In this document: positions 27,090 to 36,775 of the stretch, piece after piece | Position numbering within the stretch: the stretch's first letter is position 1 | How the letters are laid out: each line of letters begins with the position of its first letter | Origin: CAMDTE01 sp964504345 | GTDB taxonomy: Bacteria > Bacteroidota > Bacteroidia > Flavobacteriales > Schleiferiaceae | Assembly: GCA_964504345.1 (NCBI GenBank) | Contig: CAZDDX010000005.1 | Location: 36,485-100,484, forward strand | DNA length: 64,000 nucleotides | Direction of reading: 5' to 3' | Notes under the pieces: model-generated | Database searches by the model: none | Told to the model about the DNA's origin: nothing | What the model saw: only the letters and a program-made list of their open reading frames with translations | Program-made: the position numbers and the translations under genes

Positions 27090-29972
27090 ATGGCTGCCCA
27101 ACGCCTCTTCCTTCTCGATGCCTACGCACTAATTTTCCGCGCCCACTTTGCCTTTGCAAAAAATCCGCGGATGACCTCCTCAGGTTTGGACACCTCGGCC
27201 GTGTATGGATTTGCCCTCGCCTTGATGGACGTCCTGGAAAAAGAACGGCCTTCGCATTTGGCAGTGGTATTTGACATAGGTGGATCCGAAGTCCGCGAAG
27301 CGGCCTTCCCGGCCTACAAAGCCCACCGCGACGAAACCCCCGAGGGCATCAAAACCGCGGTTCCCATCATCCACCAAATGCTGGAAACACTGAACATTCC
27401 GCACATGGGCATCCCGGGTTACGAAGCCGACGACGTCATCGGTACGCTGGCCCAGCAAGCAGAAAAAGCGGGTTTCGAGGTCTTTATGATGACTCCGGAT
27501 AAGGATTTTGGTCAATTGGTTACCGAGAAAATCAAAATGTACCGTCCCGGCCGCGGCGGAGCTCCCGCAGAGATTTGGGGCGTGGCGGAGGTTTGCGAGC
27601 GCTGGGGCATTCAACACGTGGATCAAGTAGTGGACATGCTGGGCCTCATGGGCGACGCGGTGGACAACATCCCCGGCATCCCCAGTGTTGGCGAAAAAAC
27701 AGCAGCCAAACTTTTGGCCGAATACGGCAGCTTGGAGGCCATTTTGGAAAACGCATCTTCCATCAAAGGCAAGCTGGGCGAAAAAATCGCCGAAAACGCC
27801 GAAATGGGTCGACTCTCCAAACAGCTGGCGCGCATAATCACCGACGTGCCCGTTGAACTCGATCCCAAACGACTGGAAATGGAGCCCGCTGACGAGGCCG
27901 CTTTCCGCGAACTCTGCGCCTCGTTGGAATTCCGCACCGTCACCGATCGATTGCTTCGCGCCGCACACCGGGCCGCAACGGGCGAATCACTCCCCGCTCC
28001 CGAACGCACCGCATCCGCTGAACCCACAGCAAGCCCTTCTGCCAATGCCTCTGCAAGCTCTGGTCCGGCGACCGCCGCAAAACGAGCTGTGGCAGGACCT
28101 TCGCTCTTTGACGACCCCGACGCGTTTGACGAGCAACCGGCACACCCCAGCCTATTCGCTACCGCAGCCACCACCGAACACTTTTACCAGTGCATCAACG
28201 ACGCCGTGGGTTGCAAAATGCTCGTGGAAAAACTCCTGCTGCAACCGAGCGTCAGCTTTGACACGGAAACCACCGGGCTGGACGTTCGCTCGGCCGAATT
28301 GGTAGGTCTCAGTTTCAGTTTTGAAGCCCACACCGGTTTTTACGTCCCCATTCCCGCTGACCGAACCGCTGCACAAGAACGATTGGCACTCTTTCAACCG
28401 TTTTTTTCCAGCACCTCTGTTGAAGTCGTAGGACAAAACCTAAAGTTTGACCTGCAAATCCTCCTGCAGTACGGCATTCAACTGCGCGGACCCCTTTTCG
28501 ATACCTTGCTTGCGCACTACCTGCTCCAGCCGGATCAGCGGCACGGATTGGACTTCCTCTCCGAAGCCTACCTCGGCTACCAACCCATTTCCATTGAGAC
28601 GCTCATTGGAAGCAAAGGCCCGCGTCAAAAGACCATGCGCGATGTGCCGCTGGACCTGCAAACCGAATACGCCGCCGAGGACGCCGACGTGGCCCTGCAG
28701 CTGGCCGCTCAATTCCGACCCAAGCTCCAAGAAACCGGCGTAGAATCCGTGTTTCGGACCATCGAAACGCCCTTGGTTCCCGTCTTGGCTTCCATGGAAA
28801 ACCACGGAATTGCCGTGGACCGCGCGGCACTGAAAAGCTACTCCGAAACGTTGGGACAAGAGTTGGCGCAACTGGAACGAGAAGTGCTGCAACTGGCTGG
28901 CGTGGAGTTCAATTTGGCATCGCCGCGCCAACTGGGCGAGGTTCTGTTTGAACGGCTCCAAATCGGCAAGGGCAAAATCAAAAAGACCAAAACCGGACAG
29001 TACGCCACGGGCGAGGAAATCTTGGAAGACCTCCGCAACACCCACCCTATCGTCAACAAATTGCTGGAATGGCGCCAAGTAGGCAAACTGAAAAGCACCT
29101 ACGTGGACGCCCTTCCTCAGTTGATCGACCCAAAAACCCAGCGCATCCACACCACCTTCAATCAGGCCGTGGCCGCTACCGGACGCCTCAGTTCCACCAA
29201 CCCCAACCTGCAAAACATCCCCATCCGCACCGAGCGCGGCCGAAAAATTCGCGCCATGTTCGTGGCCGGCGGACCGGACCGAACGCTGGTTTCCGCGGAC
29301 TACTCGCAAATTGAATTGCGCATCATTGCAGCCCTTTCCGGAGACCCCGCCATGCTGGACGCCTTCCGTTCGGGCGTGGACATCCACGCCGCCACGGCCT
29401 CGAAGGTCTTCAACGTCCCGCTGGAGGAAGTGACCAAAGAGCAACGCTCCAACGCCAAAACCGTCAATTTTGGCATCATCTACGGGGTCAGCGCCTTTGG
29501 ACTTTCCCAGCAAACCGCGTTGAGCCGCACCGAAGCCAAGGAGTTGATCGATCAATACTTTCAAACCTATCCGGGCATCAAGTCCTACATCGATACCCAA
29601 GTGGCGCAAGCACGCAGCCAAGGCTACGTGGAAACCCTTTTGGGCCGACGCCGCTACCTCAAAGACATCGACTCGCGCAACCAAGTGATGCGGGGCCATG
29701 CCGAGCGAAACGCCATCAACGCCCCCATCCAAGGAACGGCGGCGGACATTGTCAAACTGGCCATGGTGAACCTGCATCGGGAGTTGGCGGACCAGGGATT
29801 CCGGAGCCAGATGGTGTTGCAAGTGCACGACGAATTGGTCTTCGACGCCTTCACCGACGAATTGGATCGATTGCTTCCGCTCGTCAAGCACGCCATGGAA
29901 AACGCATTCACCCTGGCCGTACCGTTGGAGGTTGAAGTGGGCACGGGACCCAACTGGCTGGAGGCGCATTGA
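27090..29972 (+). CDS. polA: DNA polymerase I
   Basis: 960 residues. Three domains: 5'-3' exonuclease (1-300; LLDAYALIFRAHFA, MTPDKDFGQLV, GDAVDNIPGIPSVGEKTA), a Pro/Ala-rich linker near 300-340, 3'-5' exonuclease (about 350-540, with SFDTETTGLDV retaining the catalytic DxE) and the polymerase domain (DYSQIELRIIAA, the KTVNFGIIYG O-helix, QVHDELVFD). All catalytic acidic residues seen are intact, so proofreading is probably active. The upstream sequence carries TACTTTCG, a near match to the -7 box, about 20 bases before the ATG. Confidence 0.96.
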   Translation: MAAQRLFLLDAYALIFRAHFAFAKNPRMTSSGLDTSAVYGFALALMDVLEKERPSHLAVVFDIGGSEVREAAFPAYKAHRDETPEGIKTAVPIIHQMLETLNIPHMGIPGYEADDVIGTLAQQAEKAGFEVFMMTPDKDFGQLVTEKIKMYRPGRGGAPAEIWGVAEVCERWGIQHVDQVVDMLGLMGDAVDNIPGIPSVGEKTAAKLLAEYGSLEAILENASSIKGKLGEKIAENAEMGRLSKQLARIITDVPVELDPKRLEMEPADEAAFRELCASLEFRTVTDRLLRAAHRAATGESLPAPERTASAEPTASPSANASASSGPATAAKRAVAGPSLFDDPDAFDEQPAHPSLFATAATTEHFYQCINDAVGCKMLVEKLLLQPSVSFDTETTGLDVRSAELVGLSFSFEAHTGFYVPIPADRTAAQERLALFQPFFSSTSVEVVGQNLKFDLQILLQYGIQLRGPLFDTLLAHYLLQPDQRHGLDFLSEAYLGYQPISIETLIGSKGPRQKTMRDVPLDLQTEYAAEDADVALQLAAQFRPKLQETGVESVFRTIETPLVPVLASMENHGIAVDRAALKSYSETLGQELAQLEREVLQLAGVEFNLASPRQLGEVLFERLQIGKGKIKKTKTGQYATGEEILEDLRNTHPIVNKLLEWRQVGKLKSTYVDALPQLIDPKTQRIHTTFNQAVAATGRLSSTNPNLQNIPIRTERGRKIRAMFVAGGPDRTLVSADYSQIELRIIAALSGDPAMLDAFRSGVDIHAATASKVFNVPLEEVTKEQRSNAKTVNFGIIYGVSAFGLSQQTALSRTEAKELIDQYFQTYPGIKSYIDTQVAQARSQGYVETLLGRRRYLKDIDSRNQVMRGHAERNAINAPIQGTAADIVKLAMVNLHRELADQGFRSQMVLQVHDELVFDAFTDELDRLLPLVKHAMENAFTLAVPLEVEVGTGPNWLEAH

Positions 29973-30065
29973 TTTGTTTCATGCAGCAAAAGTGCACCGC
30001 GTTTTCGCCGCGAGCCGGTTGTAAACGTATAAATACGGCTGTCGGCGTTCCGGCGCACACGGCAC

Positions 30066-30097
30066 AAAAAAAAGGCGCCCCGTGGGGCGCCTTTTTT
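30066..30097. terminator. Bidirectional terminator between polA and typA
   Basis: AAAAAGGCGCCCC, GT, GGGGCGCCTTTTT: a perfect stem with A and T runs, between convergent genes. Confidence 0.95.
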
Positions 30098-30115
30098 GTT
30101 CCAGAATCCTGAAAA

Positions 30116-31924
30116 TCAATTCTTACTTCCGTACCGCTTGCGGTCGTTCTCGTTCAAGTAAATCTTGCGCAAGCGGATGCTCTTGGGCGTCAATTCCACG
30201 TACTCGTCGCCTTGGATGTATTCCAGCGCCTCTTCCAAGCTGAATTTCTTCGCCGGTGCAATGCGCATCTTTTCGTCCGACCCGGAAGCGCGCATGTTGG
30301 TCAACTGCTTGGCTTTCGTCACGTTGATGACCAAATCGTTGCCGCGCGTGTGCTCGCCAATGACCTGACCGGTGTAGATTTTCTCGCCCGGATCGATGAA
30401 GAAGAAACCGCGGTCTTGCAGGCGGTCAATGGAGTAAGCAATGGATTCGCCCGGCTCCGAGCAAATCAACGAACCGTTGATGCGCGAAGGCATCTCGCCG
30501 CGGTACGGCTCAAAGCCTACCAAACGGTGGTTCATGATGGCCTCACCGGCAGTGGCGGTCAACAAGTTGTTCCGCAAACCGATCAAGCCCCGCGAAGGCA
30601 CCTTGAAGGTCAGAACCATGCGGTCTCCCTTGGGAACCATGTTGATCATTTCGCCCTTGCGCTGGGTCACCAATTCAATGGCAGACCCGGAACCCGTTTC
30701 GGGGACGTCGATCAACAGTTCCTCAATAGGCTCGCACTGAACACCGTCGACCTCCCGGAAAATGACCTGGGGTTGACCAATCTGCAATTCAAACCCTTCC
30801 CGACGCATGGTTTCGATCAAGATGGAAAGGTGCAAAACGCCGCGTCCAAACACCTTGAAGGTGTCGGCCTTGTCCGTCTCCACCACGCGCAACGCCAAAT
30901 TGCGCTCCAATTCGCGCTCCAAGCGCTCCTTGAGGTGGCGGGAAGTAACCAACTTACCTTCCTGACCGTAGAACGGAGAGTCGTTGATGGTGAAGACCAT
31001 CGACATGGTGGGCTCGTCAATATCAATCGTGGGCAAGCCTTCGGGGTTTTCAAAATCCGCAACCGTGTCGCCAATTTCAAATCCATCGAGGCCGTTCAAC
31101 GCACACAAATCGCCCGCACTGACCTGCGGTACCTTGGTGCGGCCCAGACCGTCGAATACATAAACTTCTTTAACGCGGCTCTTCACCACGCTTCCGTCGC
31201 GCTTCACCAAGCAAACCGGCATGTTTTCCTTTACGACGCCGCGCTGCAAACGCCCGATCGCAATACGTCCTGTGTAGTTGCTGAAATCCAACGAGGTAAT
31301 CAACATCTGCGGGGTTCCTTCGGCCACTTTGGGAGCGGGAACGTGTTCCAATACCTGATCCAACAAGTAGGAAATGTCTGGAGCCTGAACCTTCCAATCC
31401 GGTCCCATCCAATTGTTCTTTGCGGAACCGTACACGGTGGGGAAGTCCAGCTGCTCTTCCGTGGCGTCCAAGTTGAACATCAGGTCAAACACCATTTCGT
31501 GGGCGTTCTCGGGGTCGCAGTTGGGTTTGTCTACTTTGTTGACGACTACCAAAGGCTTCAAGCCCATTTGCAGGGCCTTTTGCAGTACAAAACGCGTCTG
31601 GGGCATGGGGCCTTCAAAGGCATCCACCAAAAGCAAAACGCCGTCGGCCATGTTCAAAACGCGCTCCACCTCTCCGCCAAAATCGGCGTGACCGGGAGTG
31701 TCGATGATGTTGATTTTTACGCCCTTGTACACCACGCTCACGTTCTTGGAAAGAATCGTGATTCCGCGCTCGCGTTCCAAATCGTTGTTGTCCAAAATCA
31801 ACTCGCCGGTGGACTGGTTCTCGCGAAACAATTGGCAAAAGTGAAGAATCTTGTCCACCAAGGTGGTTTTACCGTGGTCAACGTGTGCAATGATCGCGAT
31901 GTTCCGCAAGCCAGCCTGCTCCAT
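30116..31924 (-). CDS. typA: Ribosome-associated translational GTPase TypA/BipA
   Basis: 602 residues. G domain with AHVDHGKTTLVDKIL, DTPGHADFGGEVERVL and VNKVDKP, then the EF-G-like domains II, III and V, and the BipA-specific C-terminal domain. Binds the 70S ribosome and helps 50S assembly, especially in stress and cold (known for the family). The start at 31924 (MEQAGLRN) is chosen over 31951 because the latter falls inside the TACCTTTG box at 31949-31956. Confidence 0.95.
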   Translation of the reverse strand: MEQAGLRNIAIIAHVDHGKTTLVDKILHFCQLFRENQSTGELILDNNDLERERGITILSKNVSVVYKGVKINIIDTPGHADFGGEVERVLNMADGVLLLVDAFEGPMPQTRFVLQKALQMGLKPLVVVNKVDKPNCDPENAHEMVFDLMFNLDATEEQLDFPTVYGSAKNNWMGPDWKVQAPDISYLLDQVLEHVPAPKVAEGTPQMLITSLDFSNYTGRIAIGRLQRGVVKENMPVCLVKRDGSVVKSRVKEVYVFDGLGRTKVPQVSAGDLCALNGLDGFEIGDTVADFENPEGLPTIDIDEPTMSMVFTINDSPFYGQEGKLVTSRHLKERLERELERNLALRVVETDKADTFKVFGRGVLHLSILIETMRREGFELQIGQPQVIFREVDGVQCEPIEELLIDVPETGSGSAIELVTQRKGEMINMVPKGDRMVLTFKVPSRGLIGLRNNLLTATAGEAIMNHRLVGFEPYRGEMPSRINGSLICSEPGESIAYSIDRLQDRGFFFIDPGEKIYTGQVIGEHTRGNDLVINVTKAKQLTNMRASGSDEKMRIAPAKKFSLEEALEYIQGDEYVELTPKSIRLRKIYLNENDRKRYGSKN

Positions 31925-31948
31925 AGGGGGGTGTTTTAAAAAGAGGTG

Positions 31949-31956
31949 CAAAGGTA
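31949..31956 (-). promoter_or_regulatory. -7 box for typA (TACCTTTG, minus strand)
   Basis: CAAAGGTA on the plus strand, 24 bases upstream of the typA ATG. Confidence 0.6.
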
Positions 31957-32401
31957 CCCCTTTTTTACGGGCCGGAGTTAACTGAAAATCAAGCTTTTTT
32001 CACCCCAATTCGCCCAACCGCGCACCACCTTTTGGCCCATACAACCGCACACGCCAATCGCCAAGCAAAGACCAAAGCACACACCAATACGGCGTCCATT
32101 ACGCTAACCCTTCAAATCCACTCCACGAGGGAGGACCTTAAGCTCAGCACTTGAAGCTCCTTTAACCAACCCCACTGCAACTGCAAAATTCACTTCCATT
32201 GATTCCAAAAACTCTCCCAAAGCGAATCGGATCGACCCCCACAACCCCCAACAAGACGAGTCAAACAGGTTGAAATAGCACCCAAAAGAACCACCAACCC
32301 ATCCGATTGAAGGTGTTAAATTTTAGTGAAATTAAGTTAATTCATTTATTATCAACACTTTAATTCAAAAAAGAACCGCAAAAATCCAACTCACTTAGAT
32401 G
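31957..32401. other. Intergenic region, no gene seen
   Basis: About 445 bases between the divergent typA and arginine decarboxylase genes. No reading frame with coding character and no RNA gene was recognised. The right part (about 32315-32380) is AT-rich and may include upstream promoter elements for the decarboxylase. Confidence 0.5.
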
Positions 32402-32409
32402 TACCTTTG
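32402..32409 (+). promoter_or_regulatory. -7 box for arginine decarboxylase
   Basis: TACCTTTG, 22 bases before the ATG at 32432; the earlier in-frame ATG at 32399 overlaps the box and is rejected as a start. Confidence 0.6.
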
Positions 32410-32431
32410 CAAACACATCCAAGTTACTCCG

Positions 32432-33832
32432 ATGAAAAACCGCTACCTGGACCTGATTGAACAAACCTTCGAATGGCCACAAGAAGAGTTCTACGTTGAA
32501 AACGAAATTCTCCACTGGCACGACATTCCTTTGATGGAACTTATCAAGCAATACGGGACTCCCCTGAAGGTGACCTACTTGCCCAAGATCAGCTCCAACA
32601 TCCAACGCGCGAAGCGCATGTTCAACGTGGCCATGGCCAAGGTGGATTACCAAGGAAGTTATCATTTCTGCTACTGCACCAAGAGCAGCCACTTCAGTTT
32701 TGTGTTGGAAGAGGCCCTGAAGAACAACATTCACCTGGAAACTTCCAGTGCGTTTGACATCAACCTCATCGAAACGCTTCACGAGGAAGGTAAAATCAGC
32801 AAGGATCACTACGTGGTCTGCAACGGCTACAAGCGTGCCCAGTACTTGGAGAATATTGCCCGACTGGTCAACGACGGATGGATCAACGTCATCCCCGTCT
32901 TGGACAACCGCGAGGAGCTCACCTTGTTGGCCGAGCAATTGGAGCCGGACGCGCCCAAACTGAAAGTAGGCATCCGGATTGCCTCCGAAGAAGAGCCCAA
33001 ATTTGAGTTCTATACCTCCCGACTGGGCCTGGGCTACAAGGAAGTCCTCTCCTACTACGAACGCCACCTCGCGGACAACGCCCACGTGGAGCTGTACATG
33101 CTGCACTTCTTCATCAACACCGGCATCAACGACACCGCGTACTACTGGAACGAGTTGCTGAAGTGCGTGAACCTCTACATTCAGCTGAAAAAAGTCTGTC
33201 CTACCCTCAGCGCACTTAACATCGGCGGCGGTTTCCCCATTAAAAACTCCCTCAATTTTGAGTACGACTACGACTACATGGCGGGGGAAATCATCGCGCA
33301 GATCAAGGCCAACTGCAACGCCGCAGGCATCCCGGAGCCGGACATTTTCACCGAATTCGGCTCTTTCACCGTGGGCGAATCTGGCGCCACCTTCTACTCC
33401 GTCATGGGCGAGAAAAAGCAGAACGACCGCGAAAAGTGGTACATGATTGACTCGTCCTTCATGACCACCCTGCCCGACGCCTGGGCCATCAACAAGCGCT
33501 TCGTCATGATGGCCATCAACCGATGGGAATCCAACTACGAGCGCGTCCTTCTGGGCGGCCTCACCTGCGATTCGGACGACTACTACAATTCCGAACAGCA
33601 TTCCAACGCCATCTTCCTTCCCAAGCTCGACAAGGAAGAACCGTTGTACATCGGGTTTTTCAACACCGGCGCCTACCAAGAATCCATCTCCGGCTACGGC
33701 GGCATCCAGCACTGCCTCATCCCCGCGCCCAAACACGTGGTGATCGACCGCGACGCCGACGGCGAGTGGTTCACGCGCCTCTTCGCCAAGGAACAGAGCT
33801 ACAAAAGCATGCTCAAAATCCTCGGTTACTAA
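32432..33832 (+). CDS. Arginine decarboxylase, fold III PLP type
   Basis: 466 residues. The PLP lysine lies in HFCYCTKSSHF (K84), and the barrel continues with HLETSSAFDINL, KVGIRIASEE, LHFFINTGIND and LNIGGGFPIKN, matching the Bacteroidota SpeA-like arginine decarboxylases rather than diaminopimelate decarboxylase. The product would be agmatine, entry point of polyamine synthesis. Followed 186 bases later by a deoxyhypusine-synthase-like gene; this pairing recurs in Bacteroidota. Substrate assignment is by family resemblance; related carboxynorspermidine decarboxylases are an alternative. Confidence 0.82.
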   Translation: MKNRYLDLIEQTFEWPQEEFYVENEILHWHDIPLMELIKQYGTPLKVTYLPKISSNIQRAKRMFNVAMAKVDYQGSYHFCYCTKSSHFSFVLEEALKNNIHLETSSAFDINLIETLHEEGKISKDHYVVCNGYKRAQYLENIARLVNDGWINVIPVLDNREELTLLAEQLEPDAPKLKVGIRIASEEEPKFEFYTSRLGLGYKEVLSYYERHLADNAHVELYMLHFFINTGINDTAYYWNELLKCVNLYIQLKKVCPTLSALNIGGGFPIKNSLNFEYDYDYMAGEIIAQIKANCNAAGIPEPDIFTEFGSFTVGESGATFYSVMGEKKQNDREKWYMIDSSFMTTLPDAWAINKRFVMMAINRWESNYERVLLGGLTCDSDDYYNSEQHSNAIFLPKLDKEEPLYIGFFNTGAYQESISGYGGIQHCLIPAPKHVVIDRDADGEWFTRLFAKEQSYKSMLKILGY

Positions 33833-33978
33833 GGATAACAGCCCCAACGCCGCACCCGCACCCGCCCAAATCCTCCCTGTCCGGGGCACAAGATTATTGA
33901 TTTTCATTACCTTACCCCAATCGCTTTCGACCGGGCATATTTTCTTTTGCCCCACTGCGCCGCACATCGCTCTTCGTC

Positions 33979-33986
33979 TATTTTTG
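33979..33986 (+). promoter_or_regulatory. -7 box for the deoxyhypusine-synthase-like gene
   Basis: TATTTTTG, 32 bases before the ATG at 34019. The leader contains the direct repeat CGATTCAACC twice in tandem (33989-34009 region). Confidence 0.5.
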
Positions 33987-34018
33987 CATCCGATTCAACC
34001 CGATTCAACCCCCTCCCC

Positions 34019-35023
34019 ATGGCAACCCAGAAAGGCCCCATCTCCCAATTCGTCGAAGCCCACTACAAGCACTTCAACGCCGCCGCTTTGGTGGACGCCG
34101 CCAAAGGCTACGAAGCGCACCTCACGGCCGGCGGTAAAATGATGATCACCCTCGCAGGCGCCATGAGTACGGCCGAATTGGGCCGATCCCTGGCCGAAAT
34201 GATCCGCCAAGGCAAAGTGGACATCATCAGCTGCACCGGCGCCAACCTGGAGGAAGACCTGATGAACCTCGTTGCCCACAGCCACTACGAGCGCGTACCC
34301 CACTACCGGGACTTGACCCCCGCGGACGAACGCGCCCTGCTGGACCGCGGCTTGAACCGCGTCACGGACACCTGCATCCCCGAAGAAGAAGCCTTCCGCA
34401 AACTCCAAAAGCACATCTACAAAGTGTGGAACCGTGCCGAAGCCGCAGGACAACGCTACTTCCCCCACGAGTACATGTACCAAATGGTGCAGCTCCCAGA
34501 ATTCGCCGCCGAATACGACTCCGCCGTTGACCCCCAGAACAGCTGGATGCTGGCCGCCGCCGAGCGCAACCTCCCCATCGTCGTTCCGGGCTGGGAAGAC
34601 TCCACCATGGGCAACATCTTCGCCAGCTACGTCATCAAGGGAGAACTGCAAGCCTCCACCATGAAGAGCGGCATTGAATACATGGCCTGGCTCGCCGATT
34701 GGTACACCAACAACAGCCGCAATCCAAACAACCCCTCCGCACCCAGCGTAGGTTTCTTCCAAATTGGCGGCGGCATCGCCGGAGACTTCCCCATTTGCGT
34801 GGTCCCCATGCTCTACCAAGACATGGAAATCGACGACATCCCCTTCTGGGGCTATTTCTGCCAAATCTCCGATTCAACCACCTCCTACGGCTCCTACTCT
34901 GGCGCGGTCCCCAACGAAAAAATCACTTGGGGCAAACTGGACGCCGACACCCCGAAGTTCATCGTGGAATCGGACGCCACCATTGTAGCTCCGTTAATTT
35001 TTGCATGGATATTGGGCTGGTAA
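34019..35023 (+). CDS. Deoxyhypusine-synthase-like protein
   Basis: 334 residues. Clear deoxyhypusine synthase fold: MITLAGAMSTAELG, DIISCTGANLEEDL, FFQIGGGIAGDFPI, and the ITWGKL motif with the lysine (K306) that forms the enzyme-imine intermediate in eukaryotic DHS. Bacteria lack the eIF5A target, so bacterial members are thought to move the aminobutyl group of spermidine to a small amine such as putrescine or agmatine derivatives. Being next to arginine decarboxylase supports a polyamine role; the exact acceptor is unknown. Confidence 0.88.
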   Translation: MATQKGPISQFVEAHYKHFNAAALVDAAKGYEAHLTAGGKMMITLAGAMSTAELGRSLAEMIRQGKVDIISCTGANLEEDLMNLVAHSHYERVPHYRDLTPADERALLDRGLNRVTDTCIPEEEAFRKLQKHIYKVWNRAEAAGQRYFPHEYMYQMVQLPEFAAEYDSAVDPQNSWMLAAAERNLPIVVPGWEDSTMGNIFASYVIKGELQASTMKSGIEYMAWLADWYTNNSRNPNNPSAPSVGFFQIGGGIAGDFPICVVPMLYQDMEIDDIPFWGYFCQISDSTTSYGSYSGAVPNEKITWGKLDADTPKFIVESDATIVAPLIFAWILGW

Positions 35024-35121
35024 TTCCTACATTTCAAACCCAATTACCCCCACTCAAGCAGCACTTACCCTCCTCGGTTTAATTCAAGAAGTTCCAACTG
35101 AAAAAAACAGGACGTTCATCC

Positions 35122-35460
35122 ATGGACAAGCGTCGCATCATCATCGACTACAAAAACAGTACGCCAGAGCTTCTGGCCCTATTAACCGATAAGTACCCGG
35201 AGGGATTTGACCCCGGCGTGATGGTTACGTACACCAACGCTAAAGGAGAATTGGTACGTGCCGTTCCGCTGGAAACCGAAGACACCAAATACCTCTTCAA
35301 AATCAGCATCGAACTCCAAAACCAAGTGGATCGCTACCTGGACGATTTGGAAACCGTACCCACTGTCGCGCCCGCTGCTGGTGATATAGAGGATGAAGCT
35401 TCTGATGACGAAGATGAATCCACCGACGACGCCCCCGCCGAAGACGATTTTGAGGAGTAA
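35122..35460 (+). CDS. Small acidic Bacteroidota protein
   Basis: 112 residues. The N-terminal 75 residues are ordered (RRIIIDYKNSTPELLALL, AVPLETEDTKYLFKI) and resemble a conserved small protein widespread in Bacteroidota; the last 35 residues are almost all Asp, Glu, Ser and Ala and probably disordered. Function unknown. Its 3' 127 bases overlap the convergent dprA frame; the acidic tail in sense corresponds to a Ser-rich DprA tail in antisense. Confidence 0.7.
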   Translation: MDKRRIIIDYKNSTPELLALLTDKYPEGFDPGVMVTYTNAKGELVRAVPLETEDTKYLFKISIELQNQVDRYLDDLETVPTVAPAAGDIEDEASDDEDESTDDAPAEDDFEE

Positions 35461-36629
35461 GCCGAAGCGGCTTCATCGACTGCTGCATAAGCTACTGCAT
35501 TGGCGCTGTACGTATCGCTAACCACATCGTACAGTGCCTGCCCGCTGGCCTCCAGTGCATCCAAGGCCGTTAGAATTTGGTTCCGACTCCAGTCCGGACA
35601 CAACGGAAAAAGTTGGTCGCGCCGAAAAACCGCCGGCCCCTTGCGCTTTCGCCGCCTACGCAACACCTCAATGGCCGCCCTCACCGATTCAACACACTCC
35701 AAGGCTGGCGCGCGTGCCCGATCCGGATCCAGTTGCCACTGCAAATCTTCCAACAACTGACCCGGACGAAAAGCAATCGTCGCTTTGTGCGAGGCCAGCA
35801 AGGCCAAACACCCCTCGCTGTGTGGATCCCCCAATCGTCCCGGCACTGCGTACACAGGTTTGTTGTAGTCCAACGCCATGCGCGCCGTAATCAACGTTCC
35901 GCTGTTGGCCCCAGCCTCCGGAATGACCACTGCATCGGACATGCCGGCAATCAACCGATTGCGTTGCGGAAACGTCCCCGGCTCCGGGTCAATTCCGTAC
36001 GGCAACTCAGATAGCCAACACCCTCCCCGATCCAAAATATCCGAGGCCATCTCCCGATGGGCAACAGGAAAAACCGCGTGCAAACCGTGCGCCAGTACCG
36101 CGATGGTTTTCAACGAGTGGTGCAATGCGGACGAATGCGCCTCCGCATCAATTCCAAAAGCCAAACCGCTCACCAATACCGGATTGGACAACTCAACCCC
36201 GGCCACCCAAATTTCCGTACACGCCAAACCGTAATCTGATGGCTTTCGGGTACCAACGACCCCCAAGGTGCGCGGCGCACGCAAGATTTCCGCATCGCCC
36301 TTGGTATACAAAACCAGCGGTCCGTCCGGCAATCGATCCGGGCCCAATCGTTCGGGAAACAACCGATCCTCTACCCAATGCACCCGAATCCCGGACAAAA
36401 AAGACTTGTGCAATGACGTCTCTGCCTTGTCTAGCAAAGCATTCCACCCGGTCCGACTCAGCTCCATTTCCGTTCGGGCTGGCAACCCCAACTCATGAGT
36501 AGGAACAAAGGGCAGCCGCTCCCATTGATCCGCAAAAGCCTTGTAAATCTGCACCATACGTACGGGCCCAATGCCTTTGCACAGGGACAAGGCCACCGCG
36601 ATGCGAATGCGTTCGTCTCGATCTTCCAT
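35334..36629 (-). CDS. dprA: DNA-processing protein DprA
   Basis: 431 residues. Loads RecA on incoming single-stranded DNA during natural transformation. The Rossmann-like core shows TLGVVGTRKPSDYG, VSGLAFGIDAEAH, TIAVLAHGL, the GIDPEPGTFPQRNRLIAGMS stretch and VVIPEAGANSGTLITA, followed by a C-terminal winged-helix-like segment (RRDQLFPL to ALYDVV). The final 40 residues are Ser/Ala-rich with no domain and are encoded antisense to the gene at 35122. The core is certain; the exact C-terminus is unusual. Confidence 0.93.
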   Translation of the reverse strand: MEDRDERIRIAVALSLCKGIGPVRMVQIYKAFADQWERLPFVPTHELGLPARTEMELSRTGWNALLDKAETSLHKSFLSGIRVHWVEDRLFPERLGPDRLPDGPLVLYTKGDAEILRAPRTLGVVGTRKPSDYGLACTEIWVAGVELSNPVLVSGLAFGIDAEAHSSALHHSLKTIAVLAHGLHAVFPVAHREMASDILDRGGCWLSELPYGIDPEPGTFPQRNRLIAGMSDAVVIPEAGANSGTLITARMALDYNKPVYAVPGRLGDPHSEGCLALLASHKATIAFRPGQLLEDLQWQLDPDRARAPALECVESVRAAIEVLRRRRKRKGPAVFRRDQLFPLCPDWSRNQILTALDALEASGQALYDVVSDTYSANAVAYAAVDEAASAYSSKSSSAGASSVDSSSSSEASSSISPAAGATVGTVSKSSR

Positions 36630-36737
36630 GGCCGCAAGTTGCAGCCCTTTTGTGCCGACAGTCGGTTCGAAACGTATATAAGCTTGTGCCGCAGGAAGTT
36701 TTAGCTAACTCATTGATCAACTGAAACTTTAACCGTG

Positions 36738-36749
36738 GCAAACGTTTGC
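36738..36749. promoter_or_regulatory. LacI-type operator-like palindrome
   Basis: GCAAACGTTTGC, a perfect 12-base palindrome with the central CG typical of LacI/GalR-family operators. It lies 109 bases upstream of dprA and 27 bases after the SDR gene. No LacI-family regulator is encoded nearby, so its use is unproven. Confidence 0.3.
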
Positions 36750-36775
36750 ACTAAACGCCAAAAAAAGACACGGTG

